Below, piece after piece: positions 35,664-45,494 of a stretch of DNA of 64,000 nucleotides (the stretch's first letter is position 1; every line of letters starts with the position of its first letter). Below the pieces are notes generated by a model. The model was given only the letters and a program-made list of their open reading frames with translations, had not been told where the DNA came from and ran no database searches. Made by a program: the position numbers and the translations under genes. This DNA is from Microcoleus vaginatus HSN003. Lineage in GTDB: Bacteria; Cyanobacteriota; Cyanobacteriia; Cyanobacteriales; Microcoleaceae. Location of the stretch: positions 3,534,001-3,598,000 of the forward strand of contig NZ_CP031705.1 of the NCBI RefSeq assembly GCF_022701255.1, in the 5' to 3' direction.

Positions 35664-37910
35664 TTACGGCATTCCGATCGGAATCAAAGCATCTTCCGGC
35701 ATACAGGTAGAGTAACGCTCCCCTTCCGATAAAACCGCAATCAGTCGCAGCGACCAGTCGGGCATAATCTGCAAATCCGCCCAGGGAACTGCTACCTCCA
35801 AACATTTATCCAGTCCTACTTGGGCCCGGCTGATGCGGGGATGCCATTCATCGCCCTCTCCTGCTTCCTGAAACCAAATCGATTTCGTCAGCAAATTAAT
35901 CTCTAACTGATGGTGGTATCGATAGTTTAGCGGTGCTTCGTCAGGTAAACCAGACAGCGGAATCCGACTGTTGTTCATTGTGTGATCGGGATAAAACCAG
36001 AACAAATTTAACTGCTGCGGGCAATCAATTCCCGGCCGCACCCCTACTTTGAAGTCGGCGCGAACGTAAAAATTCAAGTGGTCAACCCCGTACCAAAGGC
36101 GCTGAATTGCCGAACTTCGGTGCATCGTACCCCTTGCTCCCCCAACTTCAATCCGGCCCGCTTTGTCCCAATCCTGTTCGTTGCCGATACCGTCAATCAC
36201 CGGGTGAATAAAGCTCAGCGGCAGGTGGTCGCCTTGAACCTCGTGCACCTCTACTTGCCGGCGCACTTCCGGGGGTACGGGCTCGCCGAGAGCTTCGTAA
36301 ATTCCCGCTACGTGTTCACGAAATAGCTGGTCGAACATGGCATCTTGGTTCGATGTGTGGCCTTCGCCAAACCACCAGAACCAGTCGGAACCTTCGGCCG
36401 CATAAAGCGCTTCCCAAGCTTCTGGGTTGCTTTCTTCTGTGGCCTCTGGATGGTTTGCCAGCATTTGTCTGGCGGGCCCTAACAAGTCCCAAGCGCGATT
36501 TTTCGCGGGATCGCCGATCCAAGTTGTGAGGGAACCGTCTACCCAGGAACCGGTGTGCAGTTGGGCTGCGGGAATTGTTTCGGTTGCTGGGAATTTGTCG
36601 AGAAATTCCGAGACTGTGACTAATTTGATATCTGGATTGTCGCTGAGAGTTTGATAGAGGGATTCTAAGAACGGTTTGCCGTCTTGGGGATAGAATTCCC
36701 AGCAATTTTCGCCGTCTAGGGCGATCGTAACTAACCAGGGATTTTCTAAAGCTGTTTGGCCGTCGGGTTGTCGATGTTTGAGAGTTCTGCCGATCGCTTC
36801 TAAGTGTCCAACTAAATCTGATGCTGCTTTTTCCGGTTCCATCGAACCGTAGGTAAACCCGATCAAGTCGGACAATCTGTGGTCTCTAAATACTATGGCT
36901 AAATCGCCGTCAGGAGTTTCTAAACGGTAAGGGCGATATAACAATTCTGGTTCGTAGACATTCCCTGCCGCGTCGCGGTTGAAAAAGTGTTTAATTGTCC
37001 ACCCCAATACTGCTTCGTCCGAGACGATCCATTTAAAGCCTTGTTTGGCAATGTAGGGCAAAATTTCCGGACTGACTGCTTGTTCCGAGGGCCACAAACC
37101 GCGCGGTTGGCACTCAAACCGGTCTTGATACATTTCCCAGGCTTTTCTCAGGTGTCGGGGAATATCTTCTTCCCACTGAAACCTGTGTTGTGGCAGCGTC
37201 ATGTTTGGAATGGCTATGCGACCGCCGTTGGTGTCGGCAAGCAGCGGTAAAATCGGGTGTGTGTAGGGGGTTGTGGAGACTTCCAATTGTCCCTCAGCTT
37301 GCATTTTACGGTGCTGGGGAATGATGCGAGCGAGGATTTCTTTTTGTTTTGAGTAGATGTTTTTTCTGTCTACCAAACTAAAATTTTGTCCTTGTTTGAG
37401 CCACCCTGCAATCTCGGGGTCGTCCCAAAACAGCGGGTCAATCCAAGCTAAATTGTGCCACGCCAGCAAGTCGCTAAAATCCTGCAATTTCCAGTTTGCC
37501 AAACACCACTGAATGCCTTTTTCCTGCCGCTGAGTGTAGAGTTGAGCGTAGCGGGGATGCGGCTGAATCAGGGTGTGGTAATTGGCGTCAAAGAAGTGTT
37601 CTAAAATGAACTCTTGTTCTGCGATGTTTAAAGTTTCTGTTGGCTTTAATGTCACCGCCAAGTAAGGGTCTAATGCTTTGTCTGCTATGCAGTCTTCTAT
37701 CTGCAAAATCAAGGAAGGAACCAGGTTTACAGTTTGATGCAGCTTGGGATATTTTGCCAGCAGGAGAACTAAATCCAAGTAGTCTTTGACTCCGTGCAAG
37801 CGTACCCAAGGCAGTCGGTAATCGGCTGCTGCTGTGCTAGTTGATACTCGGGATTTGTAGAGTGGTTGGTGTTGGTGCCAGATGAAGGCTACATAAAGGG
37901 GGTGAGACAT
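35664..37910 (-). CDS. Glycoside hydrolase family 57 (alpha-amylase/amylopullulanase type)
   Basis: A 748-residue GH57 enzyme acting on alpha-glucans, fitting with glycogen turnover. The N-terminal motif IWHQHQPLYKS (from residue 10) is diagnostic. GLWPSEQAV near residue 275 holds the probable nucleophile Glu, and IALDGENCWEFYP near 398 the probable acid/base Asp. The C-terminal 200 residues form a beta-rich domain without known motifs. No signal peptide is visible, so it is cytoplasmic. The exact activity (debranching or amylase) is not determinable. Confidence 0.88.
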   Translation of the reverse strand: MSHPLYVAFIWHQHQPLYKSRVSTSTAAADYRLPWVRLHGVKDYLDLVLLLAKYPKLHQTVNLVPSLILQIEDCIADKALDPYLAVTLKPTETLNIAEQEFILEHFFDANYHTLIQPHPRYAQLYTQRQEKGIQWCLANWKLQDFSDLLAWHNLAWIDPLFWDDPEIAGWLKQGQNFSLVDRKNIYSKQKEILARIIPQHRKMQAEGQLEVSTTPYTHPILPLLADTNGGRIAIPNMTLPQHRFQWEEDIPRHLRKAWEMYQDRFECQPRGLWPSEQAVSPEILPYIAKQGFKWIVSDEAVLGWTIKHFFNRDAAGNVYEPELLYRPYRLETPDGDLAIVFRDHRLSDLIGFTYGSMEPEKAASDLVGHLEAIGRTLKHRQPDGQTALENPWLVTIALDGENCWEFYPQDGKPFLESLYQTLSDNPDIKLVTVSEFLDKFPATETIPAAQLHTGSWVDGSLTTWIGDPAKNRAWDLLGPARQMLANHPEATEESNPEAWEALYAAEGSDWFWWFGEGHTSNQDAMFDQLFREHVAGIYEALGEPVPPEVRRQVEVHEVQGDHLPLSFIHPVIDGIGNEQDWDKAGRIEVGGARGTMHRSSAIQRLWYGVDHLNFYVRADFKVGVRPGIDCPQQLNLFWFYPDHTMNNSRIPLSGLPDEAPLNYRYHHQLEINLLTKSIWFQEAGEGDEWHPRISRAQVGLDKCLEVAVPWADLQIMPDWSLRLIAVLSEGERYSTCMPEDALIPIGMP

Positions 37911-37916
37911 TGAACT

Positions 37917-38117
37917 TAGTAATTGGTAATTGGTAATTGAATTTGGTAATTGGTAATTGGTAATTGGTAATTAAATTGGGTAATTGGTAATTGGTAATTA
38001 AATTTGGTAACAGTCAACTGTCAACTGTTAACTGGTAATTGGTAACAGTCAACAGTCAACTGTCAACCGTCAACCGTCAACCGTCAACCGTCAACCGTCA
38101 ACTGTCAACTGTCAACT
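37917..38117. repeat. Dense heptamer repeat region between GH57 and nifU-like genes
   Basis: About 100 bp of TTGGTAA/TAATTGG repeats are followed by a long run of GTCAACT/GTCAACC/GTCAACA heptamers to about 38117. It fills the spacer upstream of the GH57 start and downstream of the NifU-like gene. Confidence 0.85.
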
Positions 38118-38123
38118 AACTAA

Positions 38124-38360
38124 TTACATTACCTGTTCGACTTCGGCAATTTCTGGGATGGCCTCGCGCAGACGGCGTTCAATGCCCATTCTCAGAGTCA
38201 TGGTGGAACTCGGGCAAGAGCCGCAAGCTCCTTGCAGTCTCAGGTGTACGACTGGGCCGTCGATTTCTACGAGTTCGACGTTGCCGCCGTCGGATATCAG
38301 GTAGGGGCGCATTTCATCGAGAACTGTTTCGACGTTATCTCTGGTTAGTGCTAGTGTCAT
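38124..38360 (-). CDS. NifU C-terminal domain iron-sulfur scaffold (NfuA/CnfU type)
   Basis: A 78-residue NifU-like scaffold that assembles and transfers [4Fe-4S] clusters, for example to photosystem I. The motif [18 protein letters not shown] holds the CxxC cluster ligands. It begins [20 protein letters not shown], and the whole protein consists of the single NifU C-terminal domain as in cyanobacterial NfuA. Cytoplasmic. A heptamer region lies directly downstream. Confidence 0.92.
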   Translation of the reverse strand: MTLALTRDNVETVLDEMRPYLISDGGNVELVEIDGPVVHLRLQGACGSCPSSTMTLRMGIERRLREAIPEIAEVEQVM

Positions 38361-38441
38361 ATTTCGCCTCTGTGATGATTTCTTGCAGTTGATTGTGTTC
38401 GATTTGAGCCAAGGGCAGCATTCTCAACCGCGCGAGATTTA

Positions 38442-38456
38442 AGAAACCGGGTTTCT
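38442..38456. repeat. Dispersed palindrome AGAAACCGGGTTTCT (second copy)
   Basis: It is identical to the copy at 6196. It is followed by AAAAGACTTGCGTACTC and a half site CTGGTTTCTG near 38500, matching the AGGACTTACG-type repeat family seen near 24650 and 52563. Confidence 0.75.
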
Positions 38457-38598
38457 TGAAAAAAGACTTGCGTACTCAGATGAGCTAGCTGCAGTAAACC
38501 TGGTTTCTGTCACGCTGATGCTCGATCTGAATTCGCTCTCTCGTTCGATCGTAGCGTTAGTTGTTGCTAAATCAAGTTGATTCTCATACGTTAACCAA

Positions 38599-38631
38599 AA
38601 AAACCCGTTTTATTTAAGAAATCGGGTTTTT
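38599..38631 (-). terminator. Terminator hairpin after the DUF3386 gene
   Basis: Arms AAAAACCCG (38599-38607) and CGGGTTTTT (38623-38631) are perfect 9-bp complements with a 15-nt loop and A/T tracts outside. It lies 8 bp beyond the stop codon of the minus-strand DUF3386 gene. Confidence 0.75.
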
Positions 38632-38638
38632 GATGGCG

Positions 38639-39289
38639 CTACACTACTGCTGGTTCTAGCAGTTTGACGTTGGAGTAGTTGAACTCGGTTGTTGTCTGTT
38701 GACCTTTTTCTTTGGCTCGAACTACTTGCTTGGTCATGACATAATAGTCGCCTACCTTCTCAAAGGTATCTTCAAATTCAAGTTCTCTGATGATTTCGTC
38801 TGTTTGGGGGTTGCGGAAAACGGCATCGTAGTGGCTAGCCAAAGAACCTTCGGGAGTCTCTAAGCTTTTGTGCGTGTCAATTACGAAAGCCATGCGGCCC
38901 ATCACCCGGCTGACTTGACAAATTGAGAGACCTCGGATTTTATAATTCGAGCCCATTGAGTCGCCTTGCACCAAGATGTCCACAGCGTCGGTGCTGTCCG
39001 TCTCGCCCAGGGTGAAGCTATTTTTGCCGTGAGATTTTTCAAATGTCGAGCGTTTGCGGTGGGTGACAATATCGCGCATTTGGGTGTAGACGCTTTGCTG
39101 CACTTCCTCATCTTCAATGCCGCTGACTTCCACGCTCATGTCGGGTTTGATAGAAACATGACCCGTATATACTTCGTCGCCCTGTTTGAGTTCAATATCG
39201 GCACTGTAACCGGGAAAATTGGCATCCCAGGTATAGCGGTGTTCGTAAGCAGCGCGAAACAAATCGCGAGCGTTGGCTTGCTCTGTCAT
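38639..39289 (-). CDS. DUF3386 family protein
   Basis: A 216-residue member of DUF3386, a cyanobacterial and plastid-lineage family of unknown function. It starts NARDLFRAAYEHRYTWDANF and contains FPGYSADIELKQG, IVTHRKRSTFE and a C-terminal beta-rich half ending NYSNVKLLEPAVV. No membrane segment or signal peptide is visible. A terminator hairpin follows. Confidence 0.85.
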   Translation of the reverse strand: MTEQANARDLFRAAYEHRYTWDANFPGYSADIELKQGDEVYTGHVSIKPDMSVEVSGIEDEEVQQSVYTQMRDIVTHRKRSTFEKSHGKNSFTLGETDSTDAVDILVQGDSMGSNYKIRGLSICQVSRVMGRMAFVIDTHKSLETPEGSLASHYDAVFRNPQTDEIIRELEFEDTFEKVGDYYVMTKQVVRAKEKGQQTTTEFNYSNVKLLEPAVV

Positions 39290-39609
39290 AAATCCCTCTT
39301 TCTCTTGACACCCATCTAGTTTAGCTTAACCGCGAGAAGCCCCACATTCACTGGGTAGGGGAGTTACCCGCACTCCTGGCGAGCACTTGTTGGGGGTGCT
39401 GCTGGGCTGGCAATTAGGGCGCAACAAGAATTTACTTTCTCTATCGGTTGCTATGATTTGAAAATAAAGTCCCCAAATGCCTGGTTATTGAGAGCGCGAT
39501 CGGGCGATCGCCAGACACCAGTTTTAGTTATGGGTTATGTTGAAAAAACTTGTGTCCGCTTTTTAGGGGTTGCACCCGCAGGCAACTATTAGATTCCCCC
39601 CTTAATAAA
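39290..39609. other. Divergent spacer between DUF3386 and the PAS protein
   Basis: 320 bp with paired HIP1-like sites near 39495-39515 and no recognised gene, repeat array or strong ribosome site for the downstream ATG. Confidence 0.4.
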
Positions 39610-41148
39610 ATGCTAGAAACTGTCTACAAACACTTAGAAACATTGCAGGAACAAGCTAGGGAATTGCCACCCCCGCAACAGGCAATTTTCACAAAAATTT
39701 TGGAAGATTTATCAAATTCTCTACAGGAAATAGCAGGCAGCCGCTTGTTTGAAAGCGCCACAAATAACGCCGCAAAGCTGGTTGAAATAGAAAAAAATAA
39801 TCGCCTCTTGGAACGCACTGTAGCCCAGCAAGTAGGGCAAATTAGACAACTACGGGAGGAGTTGGAAAAACAAACCAGCCAGCATCGCAGGGACACTCAG
39901 GCATTAACTAAAAGTGAAGCCAAACAGCAAGCTATGCTGCGTAATTCTCCCGATCTAATTAGCATTGTTGGCTCCGACGGGCGAGTTCGATACCACAGCG
40001 GATCTCTACAGCGGCTTTTGGGTTACAACCCAGAAGAAAGAATTGGCAAATTTCACGGCGAGTTAATCCATCCAGACGATTTACTGGCTTGGCAGGGGTA
40101 TTTTGGTAAGTTGTTAGAATCTCCCGGAATTGGGGGGGCAATCGAATATCGGAAACGCCACGCTGACGGTTCTTGGATCTACATGGAGTCGATAGGTAAC
40201 AGTTTGCTTTATGATTCTAGCGTGCAGGGAATTATAATTAATTCGCGGGAAATAGGGGAACGAAAGCAAGCCGAAATCGCAGTCCGAGAGTCGGAACTCC
40301 ACTACAGAGTTATGTCGCAAATTACTTCGGATTTTGCCTATTCTTTTAAGGGACTGCCCGACGGCAAGTTTGCCTGCGAGTGGGCGACAGAAGCTTTTGA
40401 GCGCTGCACCGGGATCGTTCCTGAAGAATTAGAATCGTTTGGTTGGTGGAACTCGGAACTCGTTCATCCCGACGACAGGGAAATGTTAATTAAACAGTTA
40501 GAAGGCTGTAATTTCAGCCGCACTGGAGCCAATGAGTATCGCATTATTAATCAAAAAGGCGAGGTGCGCTGGGTGCGGGACTATTGGCAAGTGGTGTGGG
40601 ACAAAACTGCTGAACGGGTTGTCCGTTTGTGGGGCGCTTGTCAGGAAATTACCGATCGCAAGCAAGTAGAATTGAAACTGCAACTCGTTAACCAAGTTTT
40701 GCAAGCCCAGATAGCATCGGCGCCACTGGCGATTAACTGTACTAGCAATGACGGCAATACCGTTGTTTGGAACCGCGCCGCCGAACAACTTTTTGGGTGG
40801 ACTGCGGCTGAGGTTTTAGGGAAACCTTTACCGAATATTCCTGAAGGCCAAAAGCAAGATTTTTACGCGCTGCTAAAGTCTGCGTCTAATGGCAAACCGC
40901 AAAACGGTTTGGAAATATCTTTGTTGAAAAAAGACGGTAGTTCGATCGATGTTTGGCTTTGGGCCGCACGCGTGCGAGATGCGGGCGGCCAGACTCTCGG
41001 CAGTATCAACATATTTTCTGATCTTTCAGAACGCAAGCGCATAGAGGAAGAGCGCAAAAAACTAGCAGCGATGAAAGATATGGAGGAGCCTTTTTGGGCG
41101 CGCTATGTCAGCCCTCCAAAAACTCCGAAAAAAAAGGGTGAGCGGTAG
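39610..41148 (+). CDS. Triple-PAS protein without output domain
   Basis: A soluble protein of 512 residues starting at ATG 39610 (MLETVYKHLETLQEQ). A coiled coil covers residues 1-110. Three PAS domains follow, starting near LRNSPDLISIVGSDGR, MSQITSDFAYSF and AQIASAPLAINCTS, each with a PAC tail such as SREIGERKQAE, WGACQEITDRKQ and INIFSDLSERKR. The chain ends KKLAAMKDMEEPFWARYVSP then a basic tail; no kinase, cyclase, GGDEF or receiver domain is present. It may signal through partner proteins or be a truncated kinase. An upstream in-frame start at 39550 is less likely. Confidence 0.75.
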   Translation: MLETVYKHLETLQEQARELPPPQQAIFTKILEDLSNSLQEIAGSRLFESATNNAAKLVEIEKNNRLLERTVAQQVGQIRQLREELEKQTSQHRRDTQALTKSEAKQQAMLRNSPDLISIVGSDGRVRYHSGSLQRLLGYNPEERIGKFHGELIHPDDLLAWQGYFGKLLESPGIGGAIEYRKRHADGSWIYMESIGNSLLYDSSVQGIIINSREIGERKQAEIAVRESELHYRVMSQITSDFAYSFKGLPDGKFACEWATEAFERCTGIVPEELESFGWWNSELVHPDDREMLIKQLEGCNFSRTGANEYRIINQKGEVRWVRDYWQVVWDKTAERVVRLWGACQEITDRKQVELKLQLVNQVLQAQIASAPLAINCTSNDGNTVVWNRAAEQLFGWTAAEVLGKPLPNIPEGQKQDFYALLKSASNGKPQNGLEISLLKKDGSSIDVWLWAARVRDAGGQTLGSINIFSDLSERKRIEEERKKLAAMKDMEEPFWARYVSPPKTPKKKGER

Positions 41149-41457
41149 TTCTATTAAAGCAAAACTTAAAAACATTAAGAGTGTGAAACTGCGGTCTTAT
41201 GCTGGAAATATTATTTGCGGTAAAATAAGCTATTTGATGGGAGTCGTTCGCGCGGACATACTCGAATAAATATACTGGGCTACTACCTGTAGTAGGTGGG
41301 TATACTATGTTCTATAAAACTCTAATTACCTAAAACAAAATGATTAACTAGCTACAGAATTTATTGAGAGAATCTATCGATAAAGTCTCAGATTTTCCCT
41401 ACGTAATACTTTTCGGGACGGTAAATACTCGATTTGTTGAATACGCCACTCTAATCT
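41149..41457. other. Spacer between convergent signalling genes
   Basis: 309 bp with a small CTACCTGTAGTAGGTGG inverted repeat near 41281. No ATPase-domain remnant of the adjacent short kinase was found in the minus-strand translation. Confidence 0.5.
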
Positions 41458-42267
41458 TTACTGAGGCCCTGATTTCTCCTGACTCCTAAAAGTGGCTAAC
41501 TCTGCGTGAGTTTGGCAAGCTTCGCTTAACTCAATGTAATCTAAGATATTGGAAATTACCTGAGAAAGGTGGATAGCCGAACGGTGAGCTTCTTGGATAA
41601 AATCTCTCTCCTCGATCGGGTCGTCAGCTTGGTCGTCTATGGTTAGTTGTAGATAGCCGATGATGTGATTTAGGGGGGTGCGGAGCTCGTGGGACGCCTT
41701 CAACAAAAATTGCTTTTTGAGCTGAGATAGTCCTTGTACTCGCTTGCTGCGCTCTTGGTACAGGGTGGCGAGGGCGATCGCACTTCCTACTTGATCGGCA
41801 AGTTCTTGTGCGAATTCAATCTGGCATTGAGTCCAAGGTCGATCGGCATTACCCTTCCCAGACGATCGGCTTTCGCACCGATGCAAGCTAATTATGCCGT
41901 TAGGTTGCTCTTGATAAGCGGTAGCCACGACTAGCAACGACTGCGGCCCAAAAGGGTCATTGGCTGCAAAGGACTCTACTACCACCGGTTCGAGGGTGGC
42001 TAGAGCTTGAAGGAAATGAGGTGCTGCTGTGAGCGAGATTTCCATTCCCAGCATCGGTAAAAATGGTTCTTGGCAGTATTCAGCACCTACTTTGACTTGC
42101 AGGCTAGAACTTTCATAGGGACAAAGGATACAGCGGCTGACGCCTAGTGTTTCTCCCAGACTGTTAACTGTTTGCTGCCAGATGGTATTGAGATCCAAGG
42201 TTCGACGAATATTTCTGCCAATTTGGAGTAAAAGCTTTTGCGATTGAGCTGATATTTGCTGATTCAT
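41458..42267 (-). CDS. GAF-HisKA protein lacking the kinase ATPase domain
   Basis: A 269-residue protein made of a GAF domain (from ISAQSQKLLLQIGRNI, LDLNTIWQQTVNSLGETLG) and a HisKA dimerisation/phosphoacceptor helix (LKASHELRTPLNHIIGY). It stops after ILDYIELSEACQ with no HATPase domain. It is closely similar to the middle of the 631-residue kinase 0.8 kb upstream (LDLDTIWQQTVNSLGQVLN, NTSHELRTPLNGILGF). It is therefore a truncated paralogue that might heterodimerise with, or be phosphorylated by, that kinase. ATG 42267 is chosen over a GTG at 42306. Confidence 0.75.
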   Translation of the reverse strand: MNQQISAQSQKLLLQIGRNIRRTLDLNTIWQQTVNSLGETLGVSRCILCPYESSSLQVKVGAEYCQEPFLPMLGMEISLTAAPHFLQALATLEPVVVESFAANDPFGPQSLLVVATAYQEQPNGIISLHRCESRSSGKGNADRPWTQCQIEFAQELADQVGSAIALATLYQERSKRVQGLSQLKKQFLLKASHELRTPLNHIIGYLQLTIDDQADDPIEERDFIQEAHRSAIHLSQVISNILDYIELSEACQTHAELATFRSQEKSGPQ

Positions 42268-43034
42268 AGCAACCCTTTTTCTACTAGACTGGCAAAAGTT
42301 TACCACTCCGGCAACAGAGCAGGAATTTACTTAATTTGCCAGACGGCCGCCCTCGGACTTATGGATTACGTAATTCTACTTAAATATTGCCACAGGTCGT
42401 CAAACATTACTAAGTAGTTGCGGAGTCTTTACAAGATCTTTATGATTTTCACATAGAAGGGAGAGCGTCCTGTTTTCTTAAAAACCCTTTACAGTAGGGG
42501 ATTGGGAAGCTGAATTAGTGCTAAAAGTAGGCATTAAGTTCTTGTAAAGTTGGCGGTTTGTGGGGGTTTACTAGGACGTGTGAACTGCCAGCCGACAGAT
42601 TAAAGATGAGCTGTTATCCGTATGCCCCGGATTTGATTTATGCTAATTCTGGGTGGGGATCGGAAGTGGCGTGGGTGATCAATATGAGTGCAAAACTCCC
42701 AGGGAGGGAGCTGGGCGACGCATAAAAGTCAAAATTGATACGCTGGTGGGCGATCGAACTGTGTTGGTAGGATAATTACCAATTATCGATGACCTTTATT
42801 CACGCAACGGAACTTACGAAGACAGGAATATAGCAATTTTTAAGTGAGTAAGGTACAGTTTGATAATTGGTAATTGGTAAGAAAGCTAGCGAGTACCTCA
42901 CGAAAGTTGAGAACCGCTATAGCAGTTTTTTTTCGGCTTCCTGATTCGCTCTTGCTTCTTAATTTTTGCTGATTCCTGATTCCTGATTCCTTCAACGTCC
43001 CGATGACCAATTACTGATGATCAATTACCGATGA
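42268..43034. other. Long spacer between paralogous kinases
   Basis: 767 bp without a recognised gene. TAATTGG repeats occur near 42861 and GATTCCT heptamers near 42970-42992. HIP1-like sites are rare. The region just after the larger kinase contains AATTACTGATGATCAATTACCG near repeats. Confidence 0.5.
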
Positions 43035-44930
43035 TTAATTTTTAAATAGTGGTTCTTGATAAAGCGGCACAGTAAAAGTAACAGTCGATCCGAGTCCTTC
43101 CCCCATACTGTAAAAATTTACTGTACCGCCCATTGCTTCTACCAGTTTTTGAGAAATAGCCAATCCCAAACCTGTGCCGCCGTATTGCCTGGTACGATCG
43201 CCGTCCACCTGAAAAAACGACTCAAATAATTTATCTTGCTTGTCGAGAGAAACCCCAATCCCAGTATCAGCAACTCGGATTTTCACCATTCCGGGGAACT
43301 GCAGGTTGTTAAGAGTCACCTTTTTCTTAATAACTTCAGCACTGATACGAATTCCCCCTTCCCCGGTAAATTTAATTGCATTGCCCGTGAGGTTCAAGAT
43401 TACTTGAAGCAGGCGTTGGTAGTTGCCATACAAAATAATCTCGTCCTCCACAGCGGGTTTTTGGATTTGAAATTGCAATCGCTTTTGCTCGACTTGAACC
43501 CGTGTAAAATTCTCAACTTGTTGCAACAGTTCACCGAGTTTGACGGGAGCGAGGTCTAACTCCATTTTGCCCGCTTCGATTTTAGCGATATCCAAAATAT
43601 CGTTAATCACATTGAACAAATGTACTGCGGAGCGGTAAGCTTCTTCGATAAATTGGTGCGCTTCTTCGGGGTCATCTGCCATGCCGTCCACAAGCAGTTT
43701 TAGGAAGCCGAGGATGCCGTTGAGGGGGGTGCGGAGTTCATGAGAAGTATTAGCAAGAAATTGACTTTTAAGTTGGGAAAGAGCCACGGCTTCGGCGCGG
43801 GCCTGTTCTAATTCTTGGTAAAGTGTAGCGTGGGCGATCGCACTGCCGACTTGAGCTACTAACTCGCGGGCGAATTCGAGTTCGACATGACTCCATTTCG
43901 GGGAACTGCCGCAGCGGTGCAAACATATCAGTGCATTGGGTTGGTCTTCATAGGAGGTAGCTGCTACGAGCACCGAATGGCGCTGGAAGGGATCGGCGGC
44001 GGGGGAGGCGTAATCGACTGCTACTGGTTTTAAGGTGGCTAAAGTTTGAATCCACCCTGGCTGTTCGGCTGCGCGCAGTTCTAATCCCAGCATAGAAGAG
44101 TAAGCTTCTTGGCGGTATTCAGCTACTACTTTAAAAGTTTTTGATTGGAGATTTTCGATTTGAGTGGGGGAAATCCGGAGCGAGGGGTTCCTAGCTATTG
44201 ACTGTTGTAATTCGGCTGCTGCGGTCGATTTTTGCTGATTTTCCGAGGCAAGGAAGGGGGAGGTTTCGAGATTTTCGCTGTCTTTTTTGTAGGAACAGAT
44301 GATGCAGCGACTCGCGTTCAAAACTTGCCCCAAGCTGTTAACAGTTTGCTGCCAAATAGTGTCGAGATCGAGGGTTTTGTGCAGGTTTTGAGCGATTTGG
44401 GAGATGATTTTACGGTCGATTTCCGAGTAGGGAGGGAGCGATCGAGCGGGGATACGGCTCGCTGGAAGCGACATTTGTTGGCGGGCGTCCCAGGGGGATG
44501 GCACAGCTCGATAGAGCATAAATTCTGGGGAGTCTGGCCGTTTGTCTGTGGGTTTGTCAGACAGCAACCTTCCCATAACTAAGACTTTTGCAGCTTTGCC
44601 GTTTGAGTCGATCGCCGGAGTAAGTGTCATATCGAAGAGAAAATATTGTCCGGCGTGGCCAAATGGATAGCTGAACCGTTGCGGTACGAGGGTTTCGAGC
44701 GCTCGCCGCAGGATATCGAGATAAGGCGCAGGGGGGATGGGTTGCAGGGTTTCGCTGAGGGGGCGATCGACAATTTGTTCTGCTGTAAGGTTGTACTGCT
44801 CGGCTTTTTGCCAATAAAAAGATAGATATCGACCAGAGGCGTCTTGGGTAAATACTAATTCTGCCCCTAACTCTTGAAAAAAAACTGTAGAGGCGAGGCT
44901 CGATCGCCGGAAATCTGTGTTAGAGTCCAT
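43035..44930 (-). CDS. PAS-GAF sensor histidine kinase
   Basis: A 631-residue soluble histidine kinase. A PAS domain covers residues 15-130 (ELVFTQDASGRYLSFYW). A linker and GAF domain follow (ISQIAQNLHKTLDLDTIWQQ then TVNSLGQVLNASRCIICSY), then HisKA with the phosphoacceptor His in ANTSHELRTPLNGILG and a complete ATPase domain (NLTGNAIKFTGEGG, RVADTGIGVS, GTGLGLAISQKL). It resembles cyanobacterial GAF kinases that bind bilin or sense other cues, but a bilin-binding cysteine is not evident. The neighbouring truncated gene is its paralogue. Confidence 0.9.
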   Translation of the reverse strand: MDSNTDFRRSSLASTVFFQELGAELVFTQDASGRYLSFYWQKAEQYNLTAEQIVDRPLSETLQPIPPAPYLDILRRALETLVPQRFSYPFGHAGQYFLFDMTLTPAIDSNGKAAKVLVMGRLLSDKPTDKRPDSPEFMLYRAVPSPWDARQQMSLPASRIPARSLPPYSEIDRKIISQIAQNLHKTLDLDTIWQQTVNSLGQVLNASRCIICSYKKDSENLETSPFLASENQQKSTAAAELQQSIARNPSLRISPTQIENLQSKTFKVVAEYRQEAYSSMLGLELRAAEQPGWIQTLATLKPVAVDYASPAADPFQRHSVLVAATSYEDQPNALICLHRCGSSPKWSHVELEFARELVAQVGSAIAHATLYQELEQARAEAVALSQLKSQFLANTSHELRTPLNGILGFLKLLVDGMADDPEEAHQFIEEAYRSAVHLFNVINDILDIAKIEAGKMELDLAPVKLGELLQQVENFTRVQVEQKRLQFQIQKPAVEDEIILYGNYQRLLQVILNLTGNAIKFTGEGGIRISAEVIKKKVTLNNLQFPGMVKIRVADTGIGVSLDKQDKLFESFFQVDGDRTRQYGGTGLGLAISQKLVEAMGGTVNFYSMGEGLGSTVTFTVPLYQEPLFKN

Positions 44931-45494
44931 CAGAGTAGGGGATGAAAGTAGTTCGGATTTTGGAGTATTGAGTTTTTAATAAAGAACTCAATACTCTCCA
45001 TTGTTTGGGGCTTCTACTGTTAATTTTTGAGTTATTAATCACTTAAAAAGTTGTTGGCTTTTTAATTAAAATATTAATCGCTCAAAAACCACAATTTGCA
45101 AAAACTTTAGGCTTCTACTATTGACTTTTGACTGATTAATGAACTCATCAAATATTAATTATTTAATTCTGAACTCAACTCAAAACTCAAAACTATTCGT
45201 TCTCGGCCGTTTTGGGTAATTTAAAGATAAAAATTAAGATTGAGAAATTAGGAATCTGCACCGATTAACTATCAAGTGTGAAAATTACGCCAAAATATGA
45301 GGCTGCGAACAACTCTAGTCAGGGAATGGCTCACGCATTTTTTCCCTCACCTGAAATAGTTCCGAGGTTGTGATTTAGCCGAGTTCACTTGCCCACCACC
45401 TGTAGCTTTAGCCACGAAATCTGCAGGAGATCGCCCGCGCGATCTAAATTTCACAGCCCGCAGATTTGCGCGCGCCGTCTACGGCCAGAGCACC
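44931..45494. other. Spacer with a hairpin upstream of the kinase
   Basis: GAGTATTGAGTTTTT and its partner GAACTCAATACTC form a stem near 44961-44995, directly upstream of the kinase start. The rest is AT-rich with CAAAACTC repeats near 45180. A second block near 45440-45480 is GC-rich with CGCGCG runs. No gene was recognised. Confidence 0.5.

Noticed and set aside
215..38117. Heptamer arrays as a CRISPR array
   Set aside because: Units are 7 bp with no unique spacers between them; they are short tandem repeats.
41149..41457. Remnant HATPase domain downstream of the short kinase gene
   Set aside because: Minus-strand translation in three frames shows no N, G1 or G2 box.
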